A stretch of DNA of 6,776 nt from Oscillospiraceae bacterium. Its GTDB lineage: Bacteria; Bacillota_A; Clostridia; Oscillospirales; Ruminococcaceae. Shown piece by piece: positions 1 through 6,013 of the stretch. Position numbers and translations under genes: made by a program. Positions within the stretch are counted from its first letter, which is position 1. Each line of letters begins with the position of its first letter. The notes beneath the pieces are model-generated. The model searched no databases and was not told the origin of the DNA. It saw nothing but the letters and a program-made list of their open reading frames with translations. The stretch is taken from positions 1 to 6,776 of the forward strand of contig JAFPQL010000232.1 in assembly GCA_017414145.1 (NCBI GenBank), in the 5' to 3' direction.

Positions 1-544
1 GGAAGATCAGGGTCAGCTCCGAGAGCGTATAGTCCTGATCTGCGGGCAGCAGGATCACCGGCTGAAACAGTCCGGTCAGCATCGGAGACTGCAAAACCGG
101 CAGCCGGACAGCGATAACCGGCCTGTCGATCTCCAGCTCTGCGCAGACAAGATTCAGCGCCGTAAACTGCGGGTCTGTGAGCGGTGAACCGAGCCGACGG
201 ATGCTGCGCTTCATGCTCACTTCGCCGCGAATCAGCAGAAAGAGCGAAACGGCAAAGCCGATCAGCCAGATGCCCAGCAGAAACAGCGCCCGATATTCCG
301 AAGCGGAATCCGCTGTCAGATACATCCCGGCCGACGCCGGATGCGCCGCCGCGATGACCGGATTGCCGAAATGCGGCTTATACGGGGTCAGAAAGCCGAT
401 GCCGAGGAACCACCACGGCAGAAAGCGCCAGTGTGCGGACTGCATCGGGAGCAGCTTTTTTGCAGCAAACAGATAGCCAAGCGACACTGCGGTCATCACC
501 GCAGAACAAAACAGCAGATGCTGCAAAATCAGTTCAGCGTTCAT
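1..544 (-). CDS. BlaR1/MecR1-like M56 membrane metallopeptidase, N-terminal part (runs off left edge)
   Basis: The visible 181 residues are the N-terminal part of an M56-family membrane protein. In this family the protein senses a ligand or envelope state and uses a cytoplasmic-facing zinc protease to inactivate a partner BlaI-type repressor. Membrane segments are visible near residues 6-20, 42-52 and 105-124 (ALFLLGIWLIGFAVSLFLLI). Near the window edge comes the family hallmark SPMLTGLFQPVILLP, then TLSELTLIF. In relatives this stretch leads directly into the HExxH zinc motif, which falls just outside the window. The ATG overlaps the repressor stop codon as ATGA, so the two are probably translationally coupled. 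Any C-terminal penicillin-binding sensor domain would lie off-window, so whether beta-lactams are the signal cannot be judged. Family assignment is firm; the ligand is unknown. Confidence 0.87.
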   Translation of the reverse strand, partial: MNAELILQHLLFCSAVMTAVSLGYLFAAKKLLPMQSAHWRFLPWWFLGIGFLTPYKPHFGNPVIAAAHPASAGMYLTADSASEYRALFLLGIWLIGFAVSLFLLIRGEVSMKRSIRRLGSPLTDPQFTALNLVCAELEIDRPVIAVRLPVLQSPMLTGLFQPVILLPADQDYTLSELTLIF

Positions 545-921
545 GTGTTTCTCCTTTCGTCCAGCAGCTTTTGCAGGGCGGCAATGTCCTCATCCGTCAG
601 GTCGCCGGTGTCGCAGAGAGCGCGCATCAGCCCGGAGAAATGCCCGCCGGCAAACCGCTGCCGCAGACTGTCCGCCTCCACCCGCATATAGTCCGTTTCC
701 GAAACGCACACATCGTAAAGCCGCTCCTTCCCCGCCTTTTCCGAGTGCAGAAAGCCCTTCTGCTCCAGTCGGGTCAGCATGGTCAGAATCGTCTGCGGCT
801 TCCAGTCCCGGTCCGGCAGCGTCCTGCGCAGGCATTCGCCGACGGCAGCGGATGTGACCGGCAGCCGCAGACTCCAGACTGCCCGCATGACCTCAAATTC
901 GGCATCCGGAAGCTTCTTCAT
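541..921 (-). CDS. BlaI/MecI-family winged-helix transcriptional repressor
   Basis: This is a 126-residue repressor, the usual size for BlaI/MecI/CopY proteins. The N-terminal two-thirds is a winged helix: PDAEFEVMRAVW opens it, and DWKPQTILTMLTRLEQKGFL forms the recognition-helix region (about residues 39-58). The C-terminal third (about 75-126) should be the dimerisation helices. Family members bind DNA as dimers and are cleaved after the partner M56 protein is activated. I chose ATG at 921 rather than the upstream in-frame GTG at 930, because AAAGGAG (936-930) ends 8 nt before the ATG and includes the first base of that GTG. The gene overlaps the M56 gene by 4 nt. Two palindromic operators in its own promoter imply autoregulation. 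No beta-lactamase or other obvious target gene is visible, so the wider regulon is unknown. Confidence 0.92.
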   Translation of the reverse strand: MKKLPDAEFEVMRAVWSLRLPVTSAAVGECLRRTLPDRDWKPQTILTMLTRLEQKGFLHSEKAGKERLYDVCVSETDYMRVEADSLRQRFAGGHFSGLMRALCDTGDLTDEDIAALQKLLDERRNT

Positions 922-929
922 CGGAACCA

Positions 930-936
930 CTCCTTT
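930..936 (-). promoter_or_regulatory. Ribosome binding site that fixes the repressor start
   Basis: AAAGGAG read on the minus strand is followed by an 8-nt spacer and ATG at 921. An alternative in-frame GTG at 930 overlaps this site and has no Shine-Dalgarno sequence of its own at a workable distance, so the ATG is preferred. Confidence 0.75.
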
Positions 937-937
937 C

Positions 938-955
938 TAACGACATTTGTCGTTA
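938..955. promoter_or_regulatory. BlaI-type operator O1 at the transcription start
   Basis: TAACGACA-TT-TGTCGTTA is a palindrome with two 8-bp arms and a 2-bp centre. It sits immediately downstream of the -10 box of the repressor promoter and would cover the predicted start point (near 954). The ACA..TGT core resembles known BlaI/MecI operators, which have TACA/TGTA half-sites. Binding by the adjacent repressor is inferred from position and symmetry. Confidence 0.8.
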
Positions 956-960
956 ATTGC

Positions 961-989
961 ATTATACTACATTTGTCGTGAATTGTCAA
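961..989 (-). promoter_or_regulatory. Sigma-A promoter of the repressor-M56 operon
   Basis: On the minus strand TTGACA (989-984) is followed by a 17-bp spacer and TATAAT (966-961). Both boxes match the consensus exactly. Transcription should start near 954, giving a leader of about 33 nt. An intrinsically strong promoter overlaid by two operators is the expected design for a tightly repressed, inducible and autoregulated unit. Confidence 0.88.
966..979. promoter_or_regulatory. BlaI-type operator O2 inside the promoter spacer
   Basis: ACTACATTTGTCGT differs from the O1 core ACGACATTTGTCGT (940-953) at only one of 14 positions. The centre-to-centre distance is 26 bp, about two and a half helical turns. 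It lies between the -35 and -10 boxes, so occupancy would block RNA polymerase directly. The imperfect left half suggests somewhat weaker binding than O1; this is inference. Confidence 0.75.
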
Positions 990-1034
990 GCCCTTTTCTG
1001 AATTTCATTGAAAAAGCCTCTCTGTGCCGGATGC

Positions 1035-1063
1035 TTGCAATTTCATGCAGGAAATGCTATAAT
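1035..1063 (+). promoter_or_regulatory. Sigma-A promoter of the response-regulator/ABC/kinase operon
   Basis: TTGCAA (1035-1040), a 17-bp spacer and TATAAT (1058-1063) form a good promoter. The predicted start near 1070 leaves a leader of about 87 nt before the regulator ATG. The leader contains a short CCGC/GCGG hairpin (about 1112-1123) and no obvious riboswitch. The -35 boxes of this promoter and the divergent repressor promoter are about 45 bp apart. Neither BlaI operator reaches this promoter. Confidence 0.8.
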
Positions 1064-1142
1064 AAAAACACCGCATCATCGCAGTTTGCGGGACGGAGAA
1101 AGCGTTCCGGCCGCGTGCGCGGTATCATCAGAGAATACGGGA

Positions 1143-1148
1143 GGGAGG
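1143..1148 (+). promoter_or_regulatory. Ribosome binding site that fixes the response-regulator start
   Basis: GGGAGG is followed by 8 nt and the ATG at 1157. The open frame extends upstream to 947, but that extension crosses the promoter and lacks a matching ribosome site, so the shorter protein is chosen. Confidence 0.8.
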
Positions 1149-1156
1149 CGACTGCG

Positions 1157-1828
1157 ATGCCGCATATTCTGATCGTCGATGACGACACACATATCAACGA
1201 AATGCTGAAGGAAGCACTGGAGCAGGAGGGCTATCAGGTGCAGAGCGCCTACTCCGGCACGGAAGCGCTGCTGCGTCTGCAAGCGGAAAAGCCCGATCTG
1301 ATTCTGCTGGATCTGATGCTGCCGGGGCTGTCCGGTGAAGCGCTGCTGCCGCAGATCAGCGGGGTTCCGGTGATCGTGGTCAGCGCAAAGGCGGGGCTCA
1401 CGGACAAGGTCGGGCTGCTGCTGGGCGGTGCCGCCGATTACATCACCAAGCCCTTTGAGATGCAGGAGCTGCTCGCCCGGATTCAGGTGCAGCTCCGCAG
1501 ACAGAATGCCGTATCAGACAGCGCCGTGATGCGCTTTCATGAGATTCTGCTGCACACCGATACCCACAGGGTCGAGTCAAACGGCGCGGAGATCCGCCTC
1601 ACACGCACGGAGTTTGCGATTCTGAAGCTCCTGATGCAGAATCCGGAGCAGGTCGTCGCCAAGCTGACGATTCTTGACCGCATCAGCGCGGACACGCCGG
1701 ACTGCACCGAGGATTCGCTCAAGATTCACATTCACAATCTCCGGAAAAAGCTGAAATCCGTCACCGGCAGAGACTGCATCTCAGCCGTGTGGGGCATCGG
1801 CTTCCTGCTGACCGCCGGACTTAACTGA
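1157..1828 (+). CDS. OmpR/PhoB-family response regulator
   Basis: This 223-residue two-component regulator has a receiver domain (about 1-115) and an OmpR-type winged helix (about 125-223). The receiver shows the acidic pocket VDDD (7-10), the phospho-acceptor Asp52 in LLDLMLP, Ser76 in VVSAK and Lys98 in ITKPFE, so it should be phosphorylation-competent. The DNA-binding domain contains LTRTEFAILKLL, a trans-activation-loop region, SLKIHIHNLRKKL as recognition helix and the closing hairpin VWGIGFLL. The length is normal. It is the first gene of a unit that also encodes an ABC ATPase, a permease and a histidine kinase. Its likely partner is the kinase at 3603, and its likely target the TTAAC-repeat region directly downstream. 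The resistance or immunity role is inferred from gene context, not from the regulator itself. Confidence 0.93.
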   Translation: MPHILIVDDDTHINEMLKEALEQEGYQVQSAYSGTEALLRLQAEKPDLILLDLMLPGLSGEALLPQISGVPVIVVSAKAGLTDKVGLLLGGAADYITKPFEMQELLARIQVQLRRQNAVSDSAVMRFHEILLHTDTHRVESNGAEIRLTRTEFAILKLLMQNPEQVVAKLTILDRISADTPDCTEDSLKIHIHNLRKKLKSVTGRDCISAVWGIGFLLTAGLN

Positions 1829-1860
1829 ATCTTCTCCCTTTTCTTAACCGGTTTCTTAAC
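1821..1860 (+). promoter_or_regulatory. TTAAC direct repeats, probable response-regulator binding site
   Basis: TTTCTTAAC occurs twice as a 9-bp direct repeat (1840-1848 and 1852-1860), 12 bp apart. A further TTAAC lies at 1821-1825, 23 bp upstream of the middle copy and overlapping the end of the regulator gene. OmpR-family regulators typically bind tandem repeats on one face of the helix; Bacillus PhoP boxes are TTAACA repeats, for example. Downstream, TATTCT (1871-1876) could be a -10 box. The repeats would then overlap a poor -35 region (1848-1853), as in activator-dependent promoters. Binding is inferred. Confidence 0.45.
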
Positions 1861-1868
1861 TTTTATAT

Positions 1869-1889
1869 GGTATTCTGTTTTCAGAATCC
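1869..1889 (+). promoter_or_regulatory. Small inverted repeat in the leader of the ABC ATPase gene
   Basis: ATTCTG-TTTT-CAGAAT (1872-1887) is flanked by GG and CC, which extend the stem across a single bulged T. It ends just before the Shine-Dalgarno sequence AGGAGGT (1894-1900). It could be a leader hairpin or an operator half-site pair. It is too weak and not followed by a T-run, so it is not a terminator. Confidence 0.35.
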
Positions 1890-1906
1890 AAAGAGGAGGT
1901 CTGGTT

Positions 1907-2821
1907 ATGGACGATGTTCTGAAAACAAATAACCTTTGCAAAAGCTACAAGCATTTCAAGGCGCTGAACGGTCTGACGATGCATGTCCCGAAGGGCTCAA
2001 TTTACGGCTTTGTCGGCAGAAACGGCGCAGGCAAGACCACGCTGATCCGTCTGATCTGCGGGCTGCAGTTTCCGACCGGCGGCGACTTTACGCTGTACGG
2101 CATCGGCAGCGGCAGTCCGTCGATCGAAACAGCACGCCGCCGGATGGGCGCGGTCGTCGAGACGCCCTCTCTCTTTCCGGAGCTGACCGCGGAGGACAAT
2201 CTCAGGCAGCAGTACCGTCTGCTGGGACTGCCGAGCTTTGACGGCATTCCGGAGCTGCTGCGGCTGGTCGGACTGGAGCACACCGGAAAAAAGACGGCGA
2301 AAAACTTTTCGCTCGGAATGCGGCAGCGCCTCGGCATTGCGATTGCGCTGTGCGGCAGTCCCGATTTTCTCATGCTCGACGAACCGATCAACGGACTCGA
2401 CCCGCAGGGCATCATTGAGGTGCGCGAGCTGATTCTGAAGCTGAACCGCGAACGGAATATCACCGTGCTGATTTCCTCGCACATCCTCGACGAGCTCGCA
2501 AAGCTGGCAACGCATTACGGGTTCATTGATGCCGGACGCATCGTCCGCGAGATGAGCGCCGAGGAACTGGACGCCGCCTGCCGCAAATGCCTGCGCGTGA
2601 CCGTCACTGACACGGAGGCGCTCGCAAGGGTGCTTGAACAGTCCGGAACGGAATACAAAATTGTGGAGGCCAATACGGCGGATATCTACGCAAAGCCGAA
2701 TATCTCAAAGCTCGCCTTTGCTCTGGCAGAGGAGCACTGCGAAATCCTCTCCTGTGCCGAGCATGACGAAAACCTCGAAGGCTTCTTTGTTTCTCTGGTG
2801 GGAGGTGGCAGCAATGAGTAA
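1907..2821 (+). CDS. ABC transporter ATP-binding protein, bacitracin/lantibiotic-resistance type
   Basis: This is a 304-residue cytoplasmic ATPase that should power the membrane protein encoded next. Walker A is GRNGAGKT (37-44), the signature SLGMR (135-139), Walker B FLMLDEP with Asp158/Glu159, the D-loop GLD (163-165) and the switch His192 in ISSH. The Q-loop position carries Glu85 (GAVVETPSLFP) instead of Gln, as in BcrA- and LanF-type transporters that protect cells from peptide antibiotics. A C-terminal region of about 90 residues follows the ATPase core, also usual for that group. AGGAGGT lies 6 nt before the ATG. The last codons overlap the permease start by 8 nt. Substrate is unknown; export or removal of a membrane-active peptide is inferred. 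Confidence 0.93.
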   Translation: MDDVLKTNNLCKSYKHFKALNGLTMHVPKGSIYGFVGRNGAGKTTLIRLICGLQFPTGGDFTLYGIGSGSPSIETARRRMGAVVETPSLFPELTAEDNLRQQYRLLGLPSFDGIPELLRLVGLEHTGKKTAKNFSLGMRQRLGIAIALCGSPDFLMLDEPINGLDPQGIIEVRELILKLNRERNITVLISSHILDELAKLATHYGFIDAGRIVREMSAEELDAACRKCLRVTVTDTEALARVLEQSGTEYKIVEANTADIYAKPNISKLAFALAEEHCEILSCAEHDENLEGFFVSLVGGGSNE

Positions 2822-3554
2822 GCTTCTGTCCGCAGATTTTGCAAGACTGTTCATGTCAAAGACATTCCGGATTATCATGGTCATATGCTTCGCAATGGGG
2901 CCGCTGTTCAATCTGGTCAATATGTCCGGTTCCGATCAGAAAACGCTGGCAGGCTCCGTCGAGCCGGGCGTGCTGTTTCTGCTGCCGATGATGCTCACCG
3001 CCGTCATGGGGCTGAATGTCGTCTCGGAATTCACAAACGGTTCCATCCGGAACAAGATCATGATCGGACACAGCCGCCGGGCAATCTGCTTCTCGTGGAT
3101 CATCGTCTATACGGCCGTGATGCTCACGATGTTCGCGGTGTTTTTCGGCACAGCCTTCCTCTCCGGCCGGCTGATGGGCTTTGATATGGCCGGCATCGAG
3201 GCAGGAAAGCTCGCCGCGAATACCGGCGTCATGCTCTGTTCCCTTCTGACGAATCTGATCTTTTCGCTGACAGTCTGTGTGGCATTTGCCGATTACAGAG
3301 GGCTTGCGGTGCTGTACCTGCTGATGGAATTTCCGGTGGTCGGCTTCTCGCTGATTTCCATGGCGTATCCGGAGAGCAAGGTGCTGAAATTCATCTTCCG
3401 GTTCTTCACCGGCGGCCTGATGACCGATCATCTGTCACTCTCGCTGCTGACATGGCCGGACAAGGGCTGGCTGACCGTGCTCTGCACGCTGTCATTCGGC
3501 GCCGTGCTGCTGGCAGTGCTCCTGCGGCATTTTTCCGCAAAGGATCTGAAATAA
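2814..3554 (+). CDS. ABC-2-type permease, partner of the upstream ATPase
   Basis: This 246-residue integral membrane protein has about six hydrophobic segments, near residues 18-35, 50-70, 90-113, 136-158, 162-183 and 217-240. Between the second and third segments is EFTNGSIRNKIMIGHSRR, the cytoplasmic loop typical of ABC-2/BcrB-like permeases that contacts the ATPase. I chose the ATG at 2814 because GGAGG (2801-2805) is 8 nt upstream and MSKLLSADFARLFMSKTFR is a natural amphipathic N-terminus. The open frame reaching further upstream is the ATPase gene read out of frame. The 8-nt overlap with the ATPase gene suggests coupled synthesis. The size is typical of LanE/LanG- or BcrB-like subunits, which work as dimers. 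No large extracellular domain is present, unlike BceB. The substrate is not predictable. Confidence 0.9.
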   Translation: MSKLLSADFARLFMSKTFRIIMVICFAMGPLFNLVNMSGSDQKTLAGSVEPGVLFLLPMMLTAVMGLNVVSEFTNGSIRNKIMIGHSRRAICFSWIIVYTAVMLTMFAVFFGTAFLSGRLMGFDMAGIEAGKLAANTGVMLCSLLTNLIFSLTVCVAFADYRGLAVLYLLMEFPVVGFSLISMAYPESKVLKFIFRFFTGGLMTDHLSLSLLTWPDKGWLTVLCTLSFGAVLLAVLLRHFSAKDLK

Positions 3555-3602
3555 CCGGCTGACCGTGCGGAGATTCCGATTTTCCGAAAGTGAGGCGCTG
3601 AA

Positions 3603-4514
3603 ATGGTTTATGGGATGCTTGCCCTGTCGGTGCTGGCTGCGGTGATTCTCTCAGTCAGACTGTATCTGCTGAAAAAATCTGCAAGGGAGATCGCCGCCGC
3701 GCTCCCGCAGAAGCTCGAACTTGAAACGAATACGCTGATCGGGATTTCAAGCCGGGACCGCGATATGCGGGCGCTGACAGAAAGCATCAACCAGCAGCTT
3801 GCCCGTCTGCGCGAGGACAGGCTGCTGTACCGGCAGGGCAACGCCGAGCTGAAAAACGCGGTCACGAATCTCTCGCACGATCTCCGCACGCCGCTGACGG
3901 CAATCTGCGGGTATCTGGACATGATGCAGCGGACGGACGATCCGGAAAAAACCGCACGCTATCTGGCGGTCATACGGGAGCGCACCGCGCTGATGCGGCA
4001 GCTCACGGAGGAGCTGTTCCGGTATTCGGTCATTCTCTCGGACGAGCGCGATGCCGAAACCGAAGCCGTCTCGGTCAACCGCCTGCTGGCCGAGAGCATC
4101 GGCAGCTTTTATCCGGCACTGACGGCGCACGGCATCACACCGGAAATCTCGATCACGGAGGAGCCGGTCATCCGGACGGTCAGCCCTGCGGAGCTGTCGC
4201 GGGTGTTTACGAATCTGCTGAGCAACGCTGTGAAATACAGCGGCGGCGATCTGCGCATCACGCTGACGGCTGAGGGAGAGATCACTTTTTCCAATACGGC
4301 AAAAGAGCTAACCGCCGTGCAGGTGGAACAGCTCTTTGACCGGTTTTACACGGTGGAATCGGCGCGGTATTCGACGGGTCTGGGTCTGTCGATTGCGCGC
4401 ACGCTGGCGGAGCGCATGGGCGGGACGATCACGGCAGAGCTGCACAGGGAAATTCTGACGATCCGGCTGCTGCTGCCCCCGGCATCCCCGCATGACCCCA
4501 GCGGGACAAACTGA
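3603..4514 (+). CDS. Sensor histidine kinase with a single membrane segment and divergent ATP lid
   Basis: The 303-residue kinase starts at an ATG preceded by GAGG (3592-3595). One membrane helix (about 4-23) is followed directly by a basic and coiled linker (24-85); there is no periplasm-facing domain. The H-box NLSHDLRTPLTAI carries the phospho-acceptor His92. The N-box NLLSNAVKY has Asn204 and Asn208. TGLGLSI (258-264) is the G2 box. The canonical DxGxG (G1) motif is absent: the equivalent place reads ITFSNTA (227-233) before LFDRFY (244-249). The gene lies 48 nt after the permease gene and closes the operon; the regulator at 1157 is its obvious partner. With no own sensor domain, it may read the state of the ABC transporter, as BceS does, but that is inference. 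Confidence 0.92.
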   Translation: MVYGMLALSVLAAVILSVRLYLLKKSAREIAAALPQKLELETNTLIGISSRDRDMRALTESINQQLARLREDRLLYRQGNAELKNAVTNLSHDLRTPLTAICGYLDMMQRTDDPEKTARYLAVIRERTALMRQLTEELFRYSVILSDERDAETEAVSVNRLLAESIGSFYPALTAHGITPEISITEEPVIRTVSPAELSRVFTNLLSNAVKYSGGDLRITLTAEGEITFSNTAKELTAVQVEQLFDRFYTVESARYSTGLGLSIARTLAERMGGTITAELHREILTIRLLLPPASPHDPSGTN

Positions 4515-4524
4515 TATCAATGAA

Positions 4525-4559
4525 ACCGGCGCTGCCATTGATGACATGGCAGCGCCGGT
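4525..4559. terminator. Strong hairpin between convergent operons, probably a bidirectional terminator
   Basis: ACCGGCGCTGCCAT (4525-4538) and ATGGCAGCGCCGGT (4546-4559) form a perfect 14-bp stem with a 7-nt loop. It begins 10 nt after the kinase stop codon and lies 68 nt past the dnaJ stop on the other strand. The T-runs that follow are short on both sides (AGTTTAT on plus, TTTCATT on minus). An outer complementary pair, AAACTGA (4508-4514) and TCAGTTT (4559-4565), could extend the structure. Its position between two gene ends supports termination of both units. Confidence 0.85.
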
Positions 4560-4627
4560 CAGTTTATATCATACAGTATCTCAGACGGATTCAAAACGGA
4601 GGACGCTGCACGCTCAGGCAGAATGCC

Positions 4628-5785
4628 TTATTTGCTTTCGTCGCCCGTTTTGCCGAATAAATCCTTCAGCTTTGAGAAAAAGCTCGCCCGCTTGGCGTAG
4701 TTCTTCGCCTCCAGCGAGGCCTCAAGCTGCTGAATCAGCTCCTTCTGCCGCTTGTTCAGCCCCTTCGGCACCTCAATGTATACCCGTACATACTGGTCGC
4801 CGCGGTCAGAGCGCTGCAGCCGCCGGATGCCCTTGCCCTTCAGGCGGAATACCGTACCCGTCTGTGTGCCTTCCGCGATCCGGTATTTGACATTGCCGTC
4901 CACCGTCGGCACCACAATCTCGTCGCCCAGCACCGCCTGTGCATAGGTGATCGGAATATCGCAGTGAATGTCAAAGCCGTCTCTCGTATAGAGCGGATGC
5001 GGACGCACACTCACGCCGACATACAGATCGCCGTTCGGACCGCCGTTGATGCCGACATCGCCCTGTCCGCTGACACGAAGCTGCTGTCCGTCATCAATAC
5101 CCGCCGGAATGTTCACCGGGATGTTCTTGGTCACGCGGATTCTGCCCACGCCGCGGCATTTCTGGCACGGATTCTTGATGACCCTGCCCTTGCCGCCGCA
5201 ATGCGGACACGGCTTCGACGAGGAAATCATGCCGAACGGCGTGCGCTGGGTCGCCTTGACCGTTCCGCGTCCCTGACAGCTCGGACATACATCCGCCGCA
5301 GTTCCGCCGGCACTTCCCGTGCCGCGGCAGTCCGGACAGTTCTCCATACGCTGCACGGACAGCTCAATGGATTTGCCGTTGACTGCTTCCATGAAGTCCA
5401 GCGTGACATTCGCCTGCAAATCTCTGCCCTGCCGCGGTGCATTGGCCGTATTGACCCTGCCGCCGCCGCCGAACATTCCGCCCATGCCGCCGAACAGACT
5501 CTCCAGAATCTCGCTGACATCGGAAAATCCGCCTGCGCCCGGCCCCATGCCGCCGCTTTCCAGACCTTCATGGCCGTACTGATCGTAAACCTGCCGCTTC
5601 TCCGGATTGGACAGCACCTCGTAGGCCTCGGTGATCTCCTTGAATTTCTCCTCAGCGGTCGGGTCATCCGGATGCAGGTCGGGGTGATATTTCCGTGCAA
5701 GCTGCCGGTAGACCTTTTTCAACTCCTCATCGGAAACATCTCTGCCGACGCCCAGCACCTCATAGTAATCTCTTTTGTCCGCCAT
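4628..5785 (-). CDS. dnaJ: Chaperone protein DnaJ (Hsp40, class A)
   Basis: This is a complete 385-residue cytoplasmic co-chaperone that delivers unfolded proteins to DnaK and stimulates its ATPase. The J-domain (about 5-70) contains the essential HPD at 34-36. A Gly/Phe-rich linker follows (about 78-110). The zinc-binding domain has all four CxxCxGxG repeats, beginning at Cys150, Cys167, Cys193 and Cys207. The two beta-sandwich substrate-binding domains and the dimerisation tail complete the protein. I chose ATG at 5785 because [13 protein letters not shown] is the standard DnaJ start and AAGG lies about 11 nt upstream. An in-frame GTG at 5848 would add 21 unrelated residues. The gene lies 318 nt downstream of dnaK on the same strand, with a small gene between them. 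All key residues are present. Confidence 0.98.
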   Translation of the reverse strand: MADKRDYYEVLGVGRDVSDEELKKVYRQLARKYHPDLHPDDPTAEEKFKEITEAYEVLSNPEKRQVYDQYGHEGLESGGMGPGAGGFSDVSEILESLFGGMGGMFGGGGRVNTANAPRQGRDLQANVTLDFMEAVNGKSIELSVQRMENCPDCRGTGSAGGTAADVCPSCQGRGTVKATQRTPFGMISSSKPCPHCGGKGRVIKNPCQKCRGVGRIRVTKNIPVNIPAGIDDGQQLRVSGQGDVGINGGPNGDLYVGVSVRPHPLYTRDGFDIHCDIPITYAQAVLGDEIVVPTVDGNVKYRIAEGTQTGTVFRLKGKGIRRLQRSDRGDQYVRVYIEVPKGLNKRQKELIQQLEASLEAKNYAKRASFFSKLKDLFGKTGDESK

Positions 5786-5886
5786 ATCACAGCAACCTTT
5801 CCGTATAGTCTGTTTGCCGCACCGCGCCGCTCCGGACGCCGCACGCACTCATTTTAATTTGTTCGGTCCGCAGCATCGTCCGCACT

Positions 5887-6006
5887 TTACAGCGCGGTCA
5901 GGGAAAGCTGCGGAATCGGGGACAGGGAAAAGCCCAGAATCACCAGCAGCACAGCAATCGCTGCCACTGTCATTTTCAGATATAAATGCTTGTCGCGGTC
6001 ATTCAT
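5887..6006 (-). CDS. Small single-pass membrane peptide of 39 residues, unknown function
   Basis: This is a short open frame between dnaK and dnaJ on the same strand. It starts with MNDRDKHLYLK, has a hydrophobic stretch TVAAIAVLLVILGFSLS (about 13-29) and ends SPIPQLSLTAL before TAA. AGAGAGG (6020-6014) stands 7 nt before the ATG, one of the better ribosome sites in the window. The positively charged N-terminus suggests it faces the cytoplasm, with the short tail outside. There is no signal-peptidase (AxA) site, so it is more likely a membrane-anchored peptide than a secreted one. It begins 97 nt after the dnaK stop and ends 101 nt before the dnaJ start, so it is probably co-transcribed with both. 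I do not recognise the family. Chance is still possible at this length; the ribosome site and the clean charged-then-hydrophobic layout argue against it. Confidence 0.68.
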   Translation of the reverse strand: MNDRDKHLYLKMTVAAIAVLLVILGFSLSPIPQLSLTAL

Positions 6007-6013
6007 CTGCGCA

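Noticed and set aside
433..981. Plus-strand open frame of 182 codons opposite the repressor and M56 genes
   Set aside because: It crosses the repressor promoter and operators, has low-complexity Arg/Gln-rich composition, and lies opposite two well-supported genes.
947..1156. N-terminal extension of the response regulator by 70 residues
   Set aside because: The extension runs through the mapped TTGCAA/TATAAT promoter and has no ribosome site. The family start (MPHILIVDDD) follows GGGAGG at proper spacing.
1997..2515. Minus-strand open frames opposite the ABC ATPase gene
   Set aside because: The plus-strand gene has all ABC motifs in order. The opposite frames are Arg/Gln-rich, unrecognisable and lack ribosome sites.
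5786..5848. Longer DnaJ start at GTG 5848
   Set aside because: It adds 21 residues unrelated to DnaJ and no ribosome site was seen before it. [13 protein letters not shown] is the standard DnaJ N-terminus.
5787..5852. A 21-residue frame ([13 protein letters not shown]...) ending one base before the dnaJ ATG, as a leader peptide
   Set aside because: There is no Shine-Dalgarno sequence before its ATG (the preceding bases are AACAAATTAAA) and no recognisable regulatory codon run, so it is probably chance.
4964..5857. Long plus-strand open frame of 297 codons opposite dnaJ
   Set aside because: It is a shadow of the real gene: high GC and codon bias on the minus strand leave the opposite frame open, and the protein has no recognisable domain.
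5866..5884. Short direct repeat GTCCGCA-N5-GTCCGCA between the small gene and dnaJ, as an operator
   Set aside because: Only 7-bp units with two copies, no nearby promoter boxes of quality and no known regulator motif; likely chance in GC-rich DNA.
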